From the NCBI GenBank assembly GCA_016218065.1, contig JACRFA010000089.1, forward strand, positions 1-40,534: a stretch of 40,534 nucleotides of DNA, read 5' to 3'. The notes under the pieces are model-generated. The model was not told the origin of the DNA, did not search any database, and worked only from the letters and a program-made list of their open reading frames with translations. How positions within the stretch are numbered: the first letter of the stretch is position 1; each line of letters opens with the position of its first letter. Shown one piece after another: positions 16,772 to 26,005 of this stretch. Source of the DNA: Ignavibacteriota bacterium (GTDB lineage Bacteria; Bacteroidota; Ignavibacteria; UBA10030; UBA6906). Position numbers and translations under genes: made by a program.

Positions 16772-18748
16772 ATGACTACCCAAAGACTTTTGTTCATGCT
16801 CTTGTTCATCACAACGAGCGCACACTCCGACGAGCCGACATTCTATCGCGGGCTGCCCCGTGCATCGGAAACAAACAAGATCACGGCTGACCAATTCAAG
16901 CAAGCAGACGCCGTCATACTCTTACGGGAAACTATTTACGGTGAAGGCACAAGCACAACATCCTGGCGAGGCTCCTATATTGCCACCGGAGATCAGACCT
17001 CAACCACCAGGATAGTTATCGCAAAGCTCTTCAATGAAGACGCGGTGAAGCATTTCGGATCATTCGAATACGAGTTCGTTGACTTTCCAGAAATACAGGA
17101 CATTCTGAAGAACAAACCGATATTGAAGTTTCGTGCGCGCGTGATGAAACCAGACAGCACTGTGTGGACCATGCCCGACAGTTCTGTTTCTACTATCACC
17201 GTGGCTGCCGGCACAGACGATTCTTCCGTTCTGAAAAAAGTACTATTCAAAATTCCCGATCTCGCTCCCGGAGATGTCGTACAAATTGAATACGTGCATA
17301 CACAACGATTCTCGGACCGCGTGAAACGAATATTCTTCTACCATGATCGGTACCCTGTGCTGTATTCCAATCTCTCAATCTACACACCCAAGAAAGACAC
17401 CTTCAAATTCCTATCCTTTCCTCCCGAAAAGGTCGGTCAACCCGTTGTAACGGAAGTGGAAGATGCGTGGTTGTACAGCTGGGGAGTCAGAAATCTTGCC
17501 GCCATACCGGACGAGGCATTCGGAACCAGGTTTGCAGATGCCTCCTTCTTCACGGCAATCGTGGAGAAGTCGGACGATGATGCGGATAATGGTTGGAGAT
17601 CGCTGGCAAGGTCCTTTCTGTGGAAATACGCCAACAAACCACGTGTGAACAAATCGTTCATGAAAGAACTTGGATTGCGGATCGCTGATGGCAAGCCTCA
17701 GTGGGAAGAGGTAGATCAAGTCTACGCGGCGTTACGGAAATATTTCAAGCTCGAGAGAACGAATTCAATTTACCCGGCGACGCTCGACAAAATTCTTGAA
17801 AAGAAGTCCGGCGACGCTTCAGACATTGCATACGTTATGCTGAAGATATTGGACCGCTGGAACGTTTCCGTCACTCCCGTGCTGATACGCGATCGGCGCG
17901 ACGGCATCTATGAACAGTCAGTCGCGACAACGAGCTGGTTCGAACGCATGGGACTTCTGATATCTCTGGATGGCATCGACAAGGTGTATGATTTCGACCC
18001 CGGCATTCCGACCGCGTACGAGAACCCGTGGTTCCTGCATTGTTCCACGGTGCTGGCACTGCATGACACCGGTGTTGCTCATCTGTATTTGGAGTTTCCT
18101 TTGAAGCTGAAGGATCTGATGTCGAAGGAAAGGCACCATGTCACGCTGGAAAAAATGAAAGCCACCGATGAAGTGAGCTTCTCGTTCAAAGCGGCATCCG
18201 CACAACGACTACGCGAGCAACTGTACACCATGTACGGAGAAGAACTGACAACGAAGCTCCGCACGCTTGTTGAAAAGTCGGCGTTGCGCACGACGGACAT
18301 GGTGGCCATCAATAACTTCCGCGATATGTCCGAAGTTAGCATCACGGCGAGAGGGGACGCACAAGCTGCTGTGAATGCAATCGATTCCTTCCTGATCTTC
18401 AGTCCGAAGAATCATTTGCTGCGCGAACTTCGCAACAAGTTCAGTGAAACGGAGAGATTCGGAGATATCTACTTCGATGAGGCGTTCTGCTATTCAATGA
18501 CGTGGCATGTCGATATTCCTTCGGGATATGCCCCGACCCCTGCCCTCGACCCGTTGGTTCTCAAAATGGAATCCGGAATTGTTTCCCAGGTGAAATACAA
18601 TACGGAGGCAAATGCTCTTGTCATTCAGGCCGATATCATAGTCGGGACACAGACGGTGCAGGTGGAGAAGTATCGACAGTTCATCGATTTTCTGGAGAAG
18701 ACAATGCAGTCCATTGAACGCGACATCACCTTTGTTCGAACGCGCTGA
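16772..18748 (+). CDS. Exported DUF3857 protein, pseudo-transglutaminase copy 2
   Basis: Starting at ATG 16772 yields 658 aa with a signal peptide (MTTQRLLFMLLFITTSAHS); an in-frame extension back to a TTG at 16718 would place residues before the signal and is rejected. The protein aligns end to end with the previous one, sharing NKITAD, KHFGSFEYEF, RARVMKPDSTV, FKIPDLAPGDVVQIEY and RIFFYHDRYPVLYSNL. The transglutaminase Cys is again Ala349 (KSGDASDIAYVM) and the His is Arg (WFERMGLL), with YDFD kept. It follows copy 1 by 50 bp, in the same direction. This is the closest paralogue pair of the array, consistent with a recent tandem duplication. Confidence 0.88.
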   Translation: MTTQRLLFMLLFITTSAHSDEPTFYRGLPRASETNKITADQFKQADAVILLRETIYGEGTSTTSWRGSYIATGDQTSTTRIVIAKLFNEDAVKHFGSFEYEFVDFPEIQDILKNKPILKFRARVMKPDSTVWTMPDSSVSTITVAAGTDDSSVLKKVLFKIPDLAPGDVVQIEYVHTQRFSDRVKRIFFYHDRYPVLYSNLSIYTPKKDTFKFLSFPPEKVGQPVVTEVEDAWLYSWGVRNLAAIPDEAFGTRFADASFFTAIVEKSDDDADNGWRSLARSFLWKYANKPRVNKSFMKELGLRIADGKPQWEEVDQVYAALRKYFKLERTNSIYPATLDKILEKKSGDASDIAYVMLKILDRWNVSVTPVLIRDRRDGIYEQSVATTSWFERMGLLISLDGIDKVYDFDPGIPTAYENPWFLHCSTVLALHDTGVAHLYLEFPLKLKDLMSKERHHVTLEKMKATDEVSFSFKAASAQRLREQLYTMYGEELTTKLRTLVEKSALRTTDMVAINNFRDMSEVSITARGDAQAAVNAIDSFLIFSPKNHLLRELRNKFSETERFGDIYFDEAFCYSMTWHVDIPSGYAPTPALDPLVLKMESGIVSQVKYNTEANALVIQADIIVGTQTVQVEKYRQFIDFLEKTMQSIERDITFVRTR

Positions 18749-18788
18749 AATCACAGTCCTGATCAACAGTTATTAACGGAGAAACCCG

Positions 18789-20783
18789 ATGAACATTCTG
18801 CCAGCCCTTGTTCTGCTTTTCACACTCGCACTTCATTTCACAGCCGTCGCAAATGATTTCACGCGTAATATGCCCGATCTGAAATTCACCAACTCGTTGA
18901 CGCCGGAAAAACTCAAGAATCTTGACGCGATAATCATCCTCAAGGAGCAGAGTTATAATTCAACTCCGAAGGACTACACTTATCATGGAAGTGACTTCAG
19001 CGGTCTGGCCATCGTGCGAGCAAAGATTCTGATCGTCAAACTCTTGACCGAAGCAGGTGTCAAGCGCTATGGTTCGTTCGAGTATGAATTCCGGGAACGA
19101 TTCGGCGATGACTTCATGAGCGCCTTCGAAGTCTGTGTCAGAGTCATGAAACCCGATGGAACGATCAACACCATGGACGAAGAAAACGTCTCCATCATCG
19201 TGACGCGCGAAACGAGCGATGGAACACCGCTTGCACGCAAGGCACTCTTCAAAATTCCCGACCTTGCAGCCGGTGATGTTGTCCAGATTGAGTACATACA
19301 CAGTGAGCCGTTCAGTTTCTCATCGAGCGGAATATTTTTCTACAACGATCGCGACCCTGTGCTGTATTCGAACGTGTACATCACACTCCCGGCAAAGACC
19401 ATTGCTTCGTTCGTGAGCCTTCCACCCAACAGGGTTGCCCAACCCAAGGTCGACCAGGTGAGCACCACGTATGGAGCCGGAGAAACATACTTCTGGGGGT
19501 TGAAGAACCTCAATAGAATTCCGGAAGAGCCGTACGCGCGCACATTTGCCGATCAATCCATTCTCACGGCGTTCACATTGGAACGCTACGAACCATCGGG
19601 TATGCATGCACCGATGAGCTGGGATTACCTCGCGAAGGATTTCTACAAACACGAGCTCGATGAGGACGACGTAAGCACCGGCGATATTGCGCGCCTTGGG
19701 TTCTCGCCCAAGGAGCCTGCCCCGACGATGGAAACCGTTGACCGGCTTTACACGGCGCTGCGCAAAGAGATTCATCTTGATGATGACAACTCGGTGTACC
19801 CACTCAGCAGCAACATCTCGTCTGTATTCAAAAAGAAGAAGGGCGACGCATCTGATGTCTCGTATATCATGATGAACATTCTGAAGCATTGGCGAACAAC
19901 CGCGCAAGCAGTCCTGATTCGTGACAAGCGCGAAGGCGTGTATGAACGTTCGGTGCCGGCAATGACCTGGTTCGACAGGTTAGGCGTTCTGGTGACAGTC
20001 AACGGACAGGAAAAACTGTACGACTTTGACCGGAGTATCCCGCACACATACGAGCAGCCCTGGTTTGTGAATGATATCGATGTTGTCGTCATCCATCCGG
20101 ACCGCGCCGAGCATAAGCGAATCGGCGTCCGATCTGACATCGGCCAATGTGTATCGCGAGAGCTCCACCGCATCAGTTTCGCATCAGGTGCCAAAGCGAA
20201 GGATTCGCTCACCGTCCGGCTGAACGGAGCGCAGGCACAACACTACCGGAACATGTGGTACGATGCCGAAGAATCAGATCTGCACAACAACATCCGGTCA
20301 CTGCTTTTGACGCACACAATGAGCGATGTTGATACTGCAACTATGAATGGATTTCTGGCCGAAAAAGAAATTTCTATCCGGGGTGTCGGTACGTCAGCTG
20401 CTCGCGTTTCGAGAATCGATTCGTTCATTACATTCGCGCCAAAGAACCACCTCTTGCGCTCGTTGCACGACAAGATCTACTCTGCCTCGCGACTCAGCGA
20501 TCTCCTTCTCGATGAACCGTTCAAGCTGAAAATGGATTGGGAGATCACGATACCGCAGGGTTATGCTCTCGCACAACCACTTGCCGGGACTTCCTCCACT
20601 GGAGCAGGAAATTCATCGTATGCAGTGAGCTACACCCTGGACAGGGACAGATACACAATCAGTGCAGAGGGAACATTTCCCGAGACGATCATCATGCTCG
20701 ACAGCTACAAACAATTCACCTCGTTCCTTCAAACTTTCACAGAGGCCGTAGAGAAGGAAGTCGTGTTCCGAAGAGTGAAATAG
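18789..20783 (+). CDS. Exported DUF3857 protein, pseudo-transglutaminase copy 3
   Basis: The 664-aa protein has a signal peptide (MNILPALVLLFTLALHFTAVA) and the same layout as the two preceding copies: FGSFEYEF-type block (residues 95-101), FKIPDLAAGDVVQIEYIH, RDPVLYSNV, a TALRKEI segment and KKGDASDVSYIM. The transglutaminase triad positions read Ala354, Arg397 and Asp412, so catalysis by the usual mechanism is not expected. It is more diverged than copies 1 and 2. The start has ACGGAG upstream and lies 40 bp after copy 2. All four genes probably form one transcript from the promoter at 12764. Confidence 0.88.
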   Translation: MNILPALVLLFTLALHFTAVANDFTRNMPDLKFTNSLTPEKLKNLDAIIILKEQSYNSTPKDYTYHGSDFSGLAIVRAKILIVKLLTEAGVKRYGSFEYEFRERFGDDFMSAFEVCVRVMKPDGTINTMDEENVSIIVTRETSDGTPLARKALFKIPDLAAGDVVQIEYIHSEPFSFSSSGIFFYNDRDPVLYSNVYITLPAKTIASFVSLPPNRVAQPKVDQVSTTYGAGETYFWGLKNLNRIPEEPYARTFADQSILTAFTLERYEPSGMHAPMSWDYLAKDFYKHELDEDDVSTGDIARLGFSPKEPAPTMETVDRLYTALRKEIHLDDDNSVYPLSSNISSVFKKKKGDASDVSYIMMNILKHWRTTAQAVLIRDKREGVYERSVPAMTWFDRLGVLVTVNGQEKLYDFDRSIPHTYEQPWFVNDIDVVVIHPDRAEHKRIGVRSDIGQCVSRELHRISFASGAKAKDSLTVRLNGAQAQHYRNMWYDAEESDLHNNIRSLLLTHTMSDVDTATMNGFLAEKEISIRGVGTSAARVSRIDSFITFAPKNHLLRSLHDKIYSASRLSDLLLDEPFKLKMDWEITIPQGYALAQPLAGTSSTGAGNSSYAVSYTLDRDRYTISAEGTFPETIIMLDSYKQFTSFLQTFTEAVEKEVVFRRVK

Positions 20784-20929
20784 AACCCGCGCACGACAAC
20801 ACTCTTCTGAGGGACGCTGACGTTTGCCAGCAGAAGAAAATGGAGGTTCCTCAGATTAGTCGTTATCTTGATCAACGTCCATAAGATGTCCGAAAACGGA
20901 ATCCTTTTTCGATACGGGGAATCTGCAGT

Positions 20930-22156
20930 ATGAAAACGTTGCTGACATTTCTTTTCAGTGCTTGCGTCTTGTTATGTTCGCATGCAACGTCGCAATCGTT
21001 CAGCGATTTTGAGCTTGTCGAATCCATCCCCATCGAAACGACACTCGACAATCCCGACATTCGCAACGCGCAAGATGTCTGGCTGGAGATGATCAACGGC
21101 GCGAAGGCATCGCTTGCAATCGAACAGTTCTACGTCTCGAACAAAGCAGGCGAGCCTTTGGAAGATGTCATTCACGCCATCGAGCGAGCGGCGCTGCGAG
21201 GCGTGAACGTGAGACTCATCGCAGATGCGCGGATGCAGAAGACGTATCCCGAAACAATCGAACGGCTCGGAAAGCAGAAGAACATCGCAACAAGAATCAT
21301 CGACTTCGGCAAGCTCGCCCACGGAGGCGGAGTGCAGCACGCGAAGTTCTTTGTTGTTGATGAGGAGTTGGTCTTTCTCGGCAGCCAGAATTTTGACTGG
21401 CGGGCGCTGAAACACATTCACGAACTTGGCCTGAAGATCCGCAACAAAGAGTCGGCGCGGTTCTATCTCGACATCTTCAATCTCGATTGGACGCTGGCAG
21501 AAACAAACGACCGGGCTTCCGTGTCGAAGTATCTGACGTTCACATCCTATCCGTTTCCCCTTACTCTCGCTCAGGAAAACGATACGCTCACATTCACGCC
21601 AACAGCCAGCCCGATTGGTTTCATCAGAGATACAACATTGTGGGATGAGCCGCAGATCGTTCGGCTTATTGACGGCGCTGCTCGCGAAGTGTGTCTGCAA
21701 TTTCTCGGCTACGACACAAAAAGCCGCGACAAGAGCGAGTATCGCGTTCTTGATGATGCACTTCGCCGGGCGGCATCACGGGGAGTGAAGGTGAAGTTGC
21801 TTGTGTCGGATTGGGAGAAAGGATCAGCGGCGGAGAAAGCCCTGAAGGACCTTGCCCAGGTTCCAAACGCAGAAGTGAAGTTCAGCGTTATTCCGGAGTG
21901 GAGCGGCGGGTACGTTTCGTTTGCGCGTGTCGAGCACTGCAAGTACATCGTAGCCGATACTTCATCGTTCTGGTTGGGGACGAGCAATGCGGAGAAGGGC
22001 TACTTCTACAACACCCGGAATGTCGGCGTCGTTGCGACGAACAGCAGGCTTGCGTCAACACTCCATCGTGTGTTCATGAAAAGCTGGGACAGCCAATACA
22101 CCGAGCCTGTCAAACCCGGAATGAAGTACGAACGCAGAAAGCACGACGGCGAATAG
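20930..22156 (+). CDS. Secreted phospholipase D-like protein
   Basis: The 408-aa protein has a signal peptide (MKTLLTFLFSACVLLCSHA) and two HKD motifs, the mark of the phospholipase D superfamily: H137-A-K139-FFVV-D144 followed by LGSQNFDW, and H336-C-K338-YIVA-D343 followed by LGTSNAEKGYF. Both catalytic His residues are present, so it should be active as a phosphodiesterase or transphosphatidylase. The export signal points to a periplasmic or secreted enzyme, acting on phospholipid, nucleic acid or another phosphodiester; cardiolipin synthases of similar layout usually have membrane helices, absent here. It lies 146 bp after the DUF3857 array and has its stop opposite a small gene remnant. 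Confidence 0.92.
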   Translation: MKTLLTFLFSACVLLCSHATSQSFSDFELVESIPIETTLDNPDIRNAQDVWLEMINGAKASLAIEQFYVSNKAGEPLEDVIHAIERAALRGVNVRLIADARMQKTYPETIERLGKQKNIATRIIDFGKLAHGGGVQHAKFFVVDEELVFLGSQNFDWRALKHIHELGLKIRNKESARFYLDIFNLDWTLAETNDRASVSKYLTFTSYPFPLTLAQENDTLTFTPTASPIGFIRDTTLWDEPQIVRLIDGAAREVCLQFLGYDTKSRDKSEYRVLDDALRRAASRGVKVKLLVSDWEKGSAAEKALKDLAQVPNAEVKFSVIPEWSGGYVSFARVEHCKYIVADTSSFWLGTSNAEKGYFYNTRNVGVVATNSRLASTLHRVFMKSWDSQYTEPVKPGMKYERRKHDGE

Positions 22157-22159
22157 CTG

Positions 22160-22285
22160 TTACACCTTTTCCTGGCTATAGAGAAACACGAATTCCTGTC
22201 CGTCAAACAAGAACACAATCTGGAGGAACTTTGCCTTCGGGTACGTGCGAAAATAGACGCTGCCCTGAATGCTGTCTTCCGGCAA
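22160..22285 (-). pseudogene. C-terminal remnant of an unrecognised gene
   Basis: On the - strand a frame of about 40 codons reads L-Y-T-L-L-P-E-D-S-I-Q-G-S-V-Y-F-R-T-Y-P, then K-A-K-F-L-Q-I-V-F-L-F-D-G-Q-E-F-V-F-L-Y and S-Q-E-K-V before TAA (22160-22162). The alternating hydrophobic, aromatic-rich pattern looks like real protein, not noise. There is no ATG, and an in-frame TGA lies directly upstream, so only the 3' end of an older gene seems to be left. The family was not recognised. Confidence 0.45.
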
Positions 22286-22297
22286 CAGCGTATAGAG

Positions 22298-23518
22298 TCA
22301 CATCAGCGCCAGCATATGCGACGCCGGCGTTACCAGTATCCCGTTTGACAAGACTGCGGTCGTGAATCGCTTCGGCTTACGAACAACCTGGACGGAGTAA
22401 CGAGGCTTCAATCGGTCAGCGAAATATTTCAGCGAGGGATCGACGTCCTCGGCAGCGACTTTTGTTTCGAACAGCGCGTACGGTTTCCCGCCTTCAGTAA
22501 CAAGAAAGTCTACCTCGCGCTTTTCGCGGTCACGGACGTATGAAAGTGAAAAATCCCCGTGTCCATATTCTGTCCACGCGTGGCACAACTTCAGGAGATG
22601 GAGAGCTACAAGATTCTCGAACCGCGGTCCGGGATCAGGAATCGTTGAGAAGTCGTAGAGGTAGACTTTCTCTTCGCGGCGAAATGTTCGCGCGAGCCGC
22701 CCGGCATACGGTCTGAGTGCGAACACAAAGAACAACCTGCTCAGTGCGCCCAACCAATTCTGAACGGTTTCAAACCGGACATTCAAGTCTTCGCGTAACG
22801 CGTTGATCGACAATGGCGACCCAACACGCTCGGGCAAGAGCGTCACCAGTGCTTCGACCAGTCCTAATTCGCGAATCCGCGTCAGATCCCTCAGGTCTTC
22901 TCGCAGTACAAGAGTTTCGTGCGAACGACGCCAACGTCGTAGGCGCATCTCGCTGCCGGAGAAGAGCGGCTCAGGAAAGCCGGTGAGTGTTTCCAGATCC
23001 TGCAACAGTGTTTCCGAATGACGAGAGTGCCCGCCTTCCATTGCTCGTTCCCAGAACTCCTGCGGTGACGGCACTCCGCTCTCGGGCGCGAGCATCTCAC
23101 CTAACGTGAAGGGAAAGAGATGATACAACTGGTACCGTCCAAACAGCGAGTCGCCTCCTCGCTGATAGACATCAAGTCTCCCGCTTCCGGTGACCAGTAT
23201 CTCCAGATCATTCTTGTGGGAATCGTACAGTCCTTTCAGGAATCTCTTCCAGCGGGGGAACTTATGAATCTCATCAAGTGCGAGACGCATTCTTCGACCT
23301 CCCACAGGAGCGCCTCCAAGCCAAAAGGTCTCGGGCGACTTGAGAATCGACTTCCGATCCGAGTCAATGTCCCAATTGAAGTATGCCGAGTGTCCCTTGA
23401 CCAATCCAAGGAGATGTTGTGCAAGCGTCGTTTTTCCCACCTGTCGTGGCCCGGCAACAAAGCACATCTTTTGTTCTTCAGCCAGCAGTCGTTCAATCTC
23501 AGTTTTGAGATACCGCAT
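22298..23518 (-). CDS. AAA ATPase with DUF4143 domain
   Basis: The 406-aa protein is a member of the AAA_14/DUF4143 family. The Walker A motif is GPRQVGKT (23-30) and Walker B is RLALDEIH (78-85), followed by VTGSGRLDVYQRGGDSLFGRY, a highly conserved family stretch. The C-terminal DUF4143 part ends with REVDFLV and ALFETK, a PD-(D/E)xK-like nuclease core. The biological role of the family is unknown; selfish, toxin-like or mobile-associated roles have been suggested. The ATG at 23518 directly abuts a 48-bp symmetric palindrome, and no ribosome-binding site is visible, so transcription and translation start are probably controlled there. It lies 73 bp downstream of the barrel gene, on the same strand. 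Confidence 0.92.
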   Translation of the reverse strand: MRYLKTEIERLLAEEQKMCFVAGPRQVGKTTLAQHLLGLVKGHSAYFNWDIDSDRKSILKSPETFWLGGAPVGGRRMRLALDEIHKFPRWKRFLKGLYDSHKNDLEILVTGSGRLDVYQRGGDSLFGRYQLYHLFPFTLGEMLAPESGVPSPQEFWERAMEGGHSRHSETLLQDLETLTGFPEPLFSGSEMRLRRWRRSHETLVLREDLRDLTRIRELGLVEALVTLLPERVGSPLSINALREDLNVRFETVQNWLGALSRLFFVFALRPYAGRLARTFRREEKVYLYDFSTIPDPGPRFENLVALHLLKLCHAWTEYGHGDFSLSYVRDREKREVDFLVTEGGKPYALFETKVAAEDVDPSLKYFADRLKPRYSVQVVRKPKRFTTAVLSNGILVTPASHMLALM

Positions 23519-23566
23519 TTCTATATCAATAGAAAATTGTCATGACAATTTTCGGGTAATATAGAA
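23519..23566. promoter_or_regulatory. 48-bp symmetric palindrome (operator-like) upstream of the AAA ATPase
   Basis: A perfect 22-bp dyad, GAAAATTGTCA/TGACAATTTTC (23532-23553), is flanked at equal distance (5 bp) by outer arms TTCTATAT (23519-23526) and ATATAGAA (23559-23566). All parts share the same centre, 23542.5. It sits immediately before the ATPase start codon on the - strand and must overlap the promoter. Binding by a dimeric repressor, perhaps autoregulation, is the simplest reading. Confidence 0.7.
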
Positions 23567-23591
23567 ACGCCGATACATGGAAGCAAGGCTG

Positions 23592-25424
23592 TCATGGTCT
23601 CAGGTTCACCGAGATCCACCATTGAAACTCCGATAGCTCCGAACCGTCGTAGGTGTCTACAAAATTCGGAACAAGCAGGAATCGTACGTTGAACGCGTTC
23701 GATGGAGAGACGGTAAGCCCGGCAAGTAACGTCGTGCGCACGTCGCTTTCACGTTCTTGTGGTTGCGTGTAACGTTCACCGAAGTTTTCTTTGCGCGTGA
23801 GTCCCTGCTGACCCAATTGCACTCTGTAGTCGAAGATCGCGAGGGTTACATCATCCACTTGCCAGTTGGCAGCGCTGCGGTTGAGGCCGAACAACAACTC
23901 CACTACGTCGGATGTCCTTATCGTGAAGAAAATCGGGATGCTGAATCGCGTTGACTTCGACCTGAAGTCCCACTGAAGAGATTTCGCTTCTGCAGTCGAG
24001 TCAAAGTAGTTATGCGGATAGGTGCCCGTGCTCGCGTAACGCGAATACCGTTTGGCTACCACCGCTTCGTTCGTTTTCGTCTCTACAATCCTGCTTTCAA
24101 ACTGCAGACCAATGGACAACTTCACGCGAGGGGTGATTTGCCATTGCAGTGAGCCAACGGCTCTGTGAATATCACCGACGCTGGTTCCTGTCCCCGTCCT
24201 TCGGTCAAAGAGTGCGTACCTGGATGTATGGTTGCTGATAGTCGTATCATACCGATATCTCGACATGCCGTACGACGAATCGATGATATCGCCTGCCAGC
24301 AAAAGATCGGTGTTCTGCCGCGTATAGAGATAGTGAAACTGAAATAGTTGTGCCGGATTCACTTGCGCTTTCAGGTTAATACCTCCAAGGTATGTCTTGC
24401 CATCGTGCGCCCACGACTGGCGTTGATTGGCAGAGTGATTCCAGAAATTCCAGTTCTGTGTCGTCGAGCCAATCTGTCCGTATCCATAGTACGAAGAATC
24501 GCCACGCGTCAAAGTCTGATCAGCGTCGCCCCACAAGTAACCGCCCGTAAGACCGATGCTGTACTTTGCATCGAACGTGTAGTTGGCGCCGCCAATCAAC
24601 TCCCAGTGCCGGTATTTCTGATCACGTCCCTCACTATTTCGCCAGAGTGAAGTATTGTCGGTGGAGTAGTACGAGTCCCAAAGATTCTGGGAACCGTAGG
24701 AACCATCGCGGTCAAACGTTACGCGGCCAAGCTTTGCACCAACCTGAAACGCAGGAGCAAATTCATATCCTGCAAACAGCGCAACGAAGTGTCCGTTTTG
24801 ATGCATATTATCGGCGCCACTGTACTTGTCCACGATCGGAATGTTCTCGGCGGCCTTGGAGGTAACGCCGAGATAGTTCGCCCCCAGGACAGATTTGTAA
24901 ATGTCTTGCGGGATCGAGTAATACTTCTCATCCTGCGCAATCATTTGATAGGAAATGCCCAGTGAGAGATTCGAGAGCGCACCTTCAGTCGGACGAAAGA
25001 GATACGTTGCCGACACAACCGGCTCAAGTTCGCGTCGCGTGTTGATGTAGTAGCGGGGATAGGGCATCATGCTCGATAAGGCTGTTTTCGTCGCAAGAAG
25101 TGGATAAGGGTAATACCAATCATTTGTTTCGCGAATCTCCCTTGCACTTCTGAAATCCAAATACACATAACTTGCCCGCGCTGAGTCGTGGTAAAGATAT
25201 GCAGGGTTCACAGCAAGCTGGATTTGCGGATCATCCAGCACTCCCTGCACGGAGTTCTTGAATGTCCCGATGCCAAACGGTATGAGTTGGTACGGCGTGA
25301 AAAAGAAATCCGTTTGCTCGAACGATTTTTCCATCACTTGCTCGCCGAAGTATTGGGCATGAAGAGAGGCCGACGATGCCAGCACAAGGCAAAGCAAAAG
25401 GCCAACGCTGATTCTTGCTTTCAT
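23592..25424 (-). CDS. Predicted outer-membrane beta-barrel protein
   Basis: The 610-aa protein begins with a signal peptide (MKARISVGLLLCLVLASSASLHAQ) and then shows no hydrophobic helices. It is rich in Tyr, Ser, Asn and alternating hydrophobic residues, with many aromatic-ended strands such as YVYLDFRSA, GANYTFDAKYSIGLTGGYLWG and FQFHYLYTRQ. It ends with WWISVNLRP rather than a terminal Phe. These are features of outer-membrane beta-barrels; no named family was recognised. It follows the 153-aa lipoprotein gene by 36 bp on the same strand and is likely the last gene of the FecR/TonB-receptor locus, so it may take part in surface binding or uptake of the same substrate. Confidence 0.75.
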   Translation of the reverse strand: MKARISVGLLLCLVLASSASLHAQYFGEQVMEKSFEQTDFFFTPYQLIPFGIGTFKNSVQGVLDDPQIQLAVNPAYLYHDSARASYVYLDFRSAREIRETNDWYYPYPLLATKTALSSMMPYPRYYINTRRELEPVVSATYLFRPTEGALSNLSLGISYQMIAQDEKYYSIPQDIYKSVLGANYLGVTSKAAENIPIVDKYSGADNMHQNGHFVALFAGYEFAPAFQVGAKLGRVTFDRDGSYGSQNLWDSYYSTDNTSLWRNSEGRDQKYRHWELIGGANYTFDAKYSIGLTGGYLWGDADQTLTRGDSSYYGYGQIGSTTQNWNFWNHSANQRQSWAHDGKTYLGGINLKAQVNPAQLFQFHYLYTRQNTDLLLAGDIIDSSYGMSRYRYDTTISNHTSRYALFDRRTGTGTSVGDIHRAVGSLQWQITPRVKLSIGLQFESRIVETKTNEAVVAKRYSRYASTGTYPHNYFDSTAEAKSLQWDFRSKSTRFSIPIFFTIRTSDVVELLFGLNRSAANWQVDDVTLAIFDYRVQLGQQGLTRKENFGERYTQPQERESDVRTTLLAGLTVSPSNAFNVRFLLVPNFVDTYDGSELSEFQWWISVNLRP

Positions 25425-25460
25425 GTTCTTGGTGTCCCTGTAGTTATTGAACTCGGATTT

Positions 25461-25922
25461 TCAGATGCTGCCTGCATACTCATCCGCTTGATCGGGTCGG
25501 TACTCTTCGTATCTGAATCTCATCACGGAATCAGTCAGCGTCACAATGTGGATATTGTAGCTCGTTCGTCCGCCCCAGTAAGCAACGTCAATGTGAAGAA
25601 GGCTGTCAGTCTCAGCATTCCATTCACCCGAAAAGTTTGCATAGCTGATTGGGGGTGTACCACACCACCCGGCATTCTTTCGTTCCACAAAGCTTCCAAT
25701 CGAATCAATGACGAAGCCATAATTGTCTGAGTCGAGGCCTGCGGATTTCAACATCACTGTCTCGGACCCCACACGCTCTTCCTGAATCCATGTGCCGTAA
25801 ATCTGATGGAGCGAGGTTGGTCGATGCGATGGTTCGTCAGGTCCCGGCTGAGTCGGATACCGGGTACACCCTGCAATGATAATAGCACAGAACAGATACA
25901 AGAAACCTCTTCCTGATTTCAT
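25461..25922 (-). CDS. Small lipoprotein, lipocalin-like
   Basis: The start at 25922 (MKSGRGFLYLFCAIIIAGC) gives 153 aa with a clear lipobox IAGC (lipid Cys19); AAGGAG lies 8 bp upstream of this ATG. After a Pro-rich linker comes a compact domain starting YGTWIQEERVG and ending with alternating strands, reminiscent of lipocalin-like small lipoproteins common in Bacteroidota. No named family was recognised. It lies 83 bp after the TonB receptor and 36 bp before the barrel gene, so it probably belongs to the same transcript. Confidence 0.75.
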   Translation of the reverse strand: MKSGRGFLYLFCAIIIAGCTRYPTQPGPDEPSHRPTSLHQIYGTWIQEERVGSETVMLKSAGLDSDNYGFVIDSIGSFVERKNAGWCGTPPISYANFSGEWNAETDSLLHIDVAYWGGRTSYNIHIVTLTDSVMRFRYEEYRPDQADEYAGSI

Positions 25923-26005
25923 CTTTAATCTCCTTGGTATAGACTTGGAATCTATTGTCAGCCGCGTGAAAACATTTGGCGTCCGATCACTCGCAACAAA
26001 CAATC

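Noticed and set aside
20784..20929. Gap between the DUF3857 array and the PLD gene examined for a terminator
   Set aside because: No stem followed by a T-tract was found, so it is unclear whether the PLD gene is part of the array's transcript.
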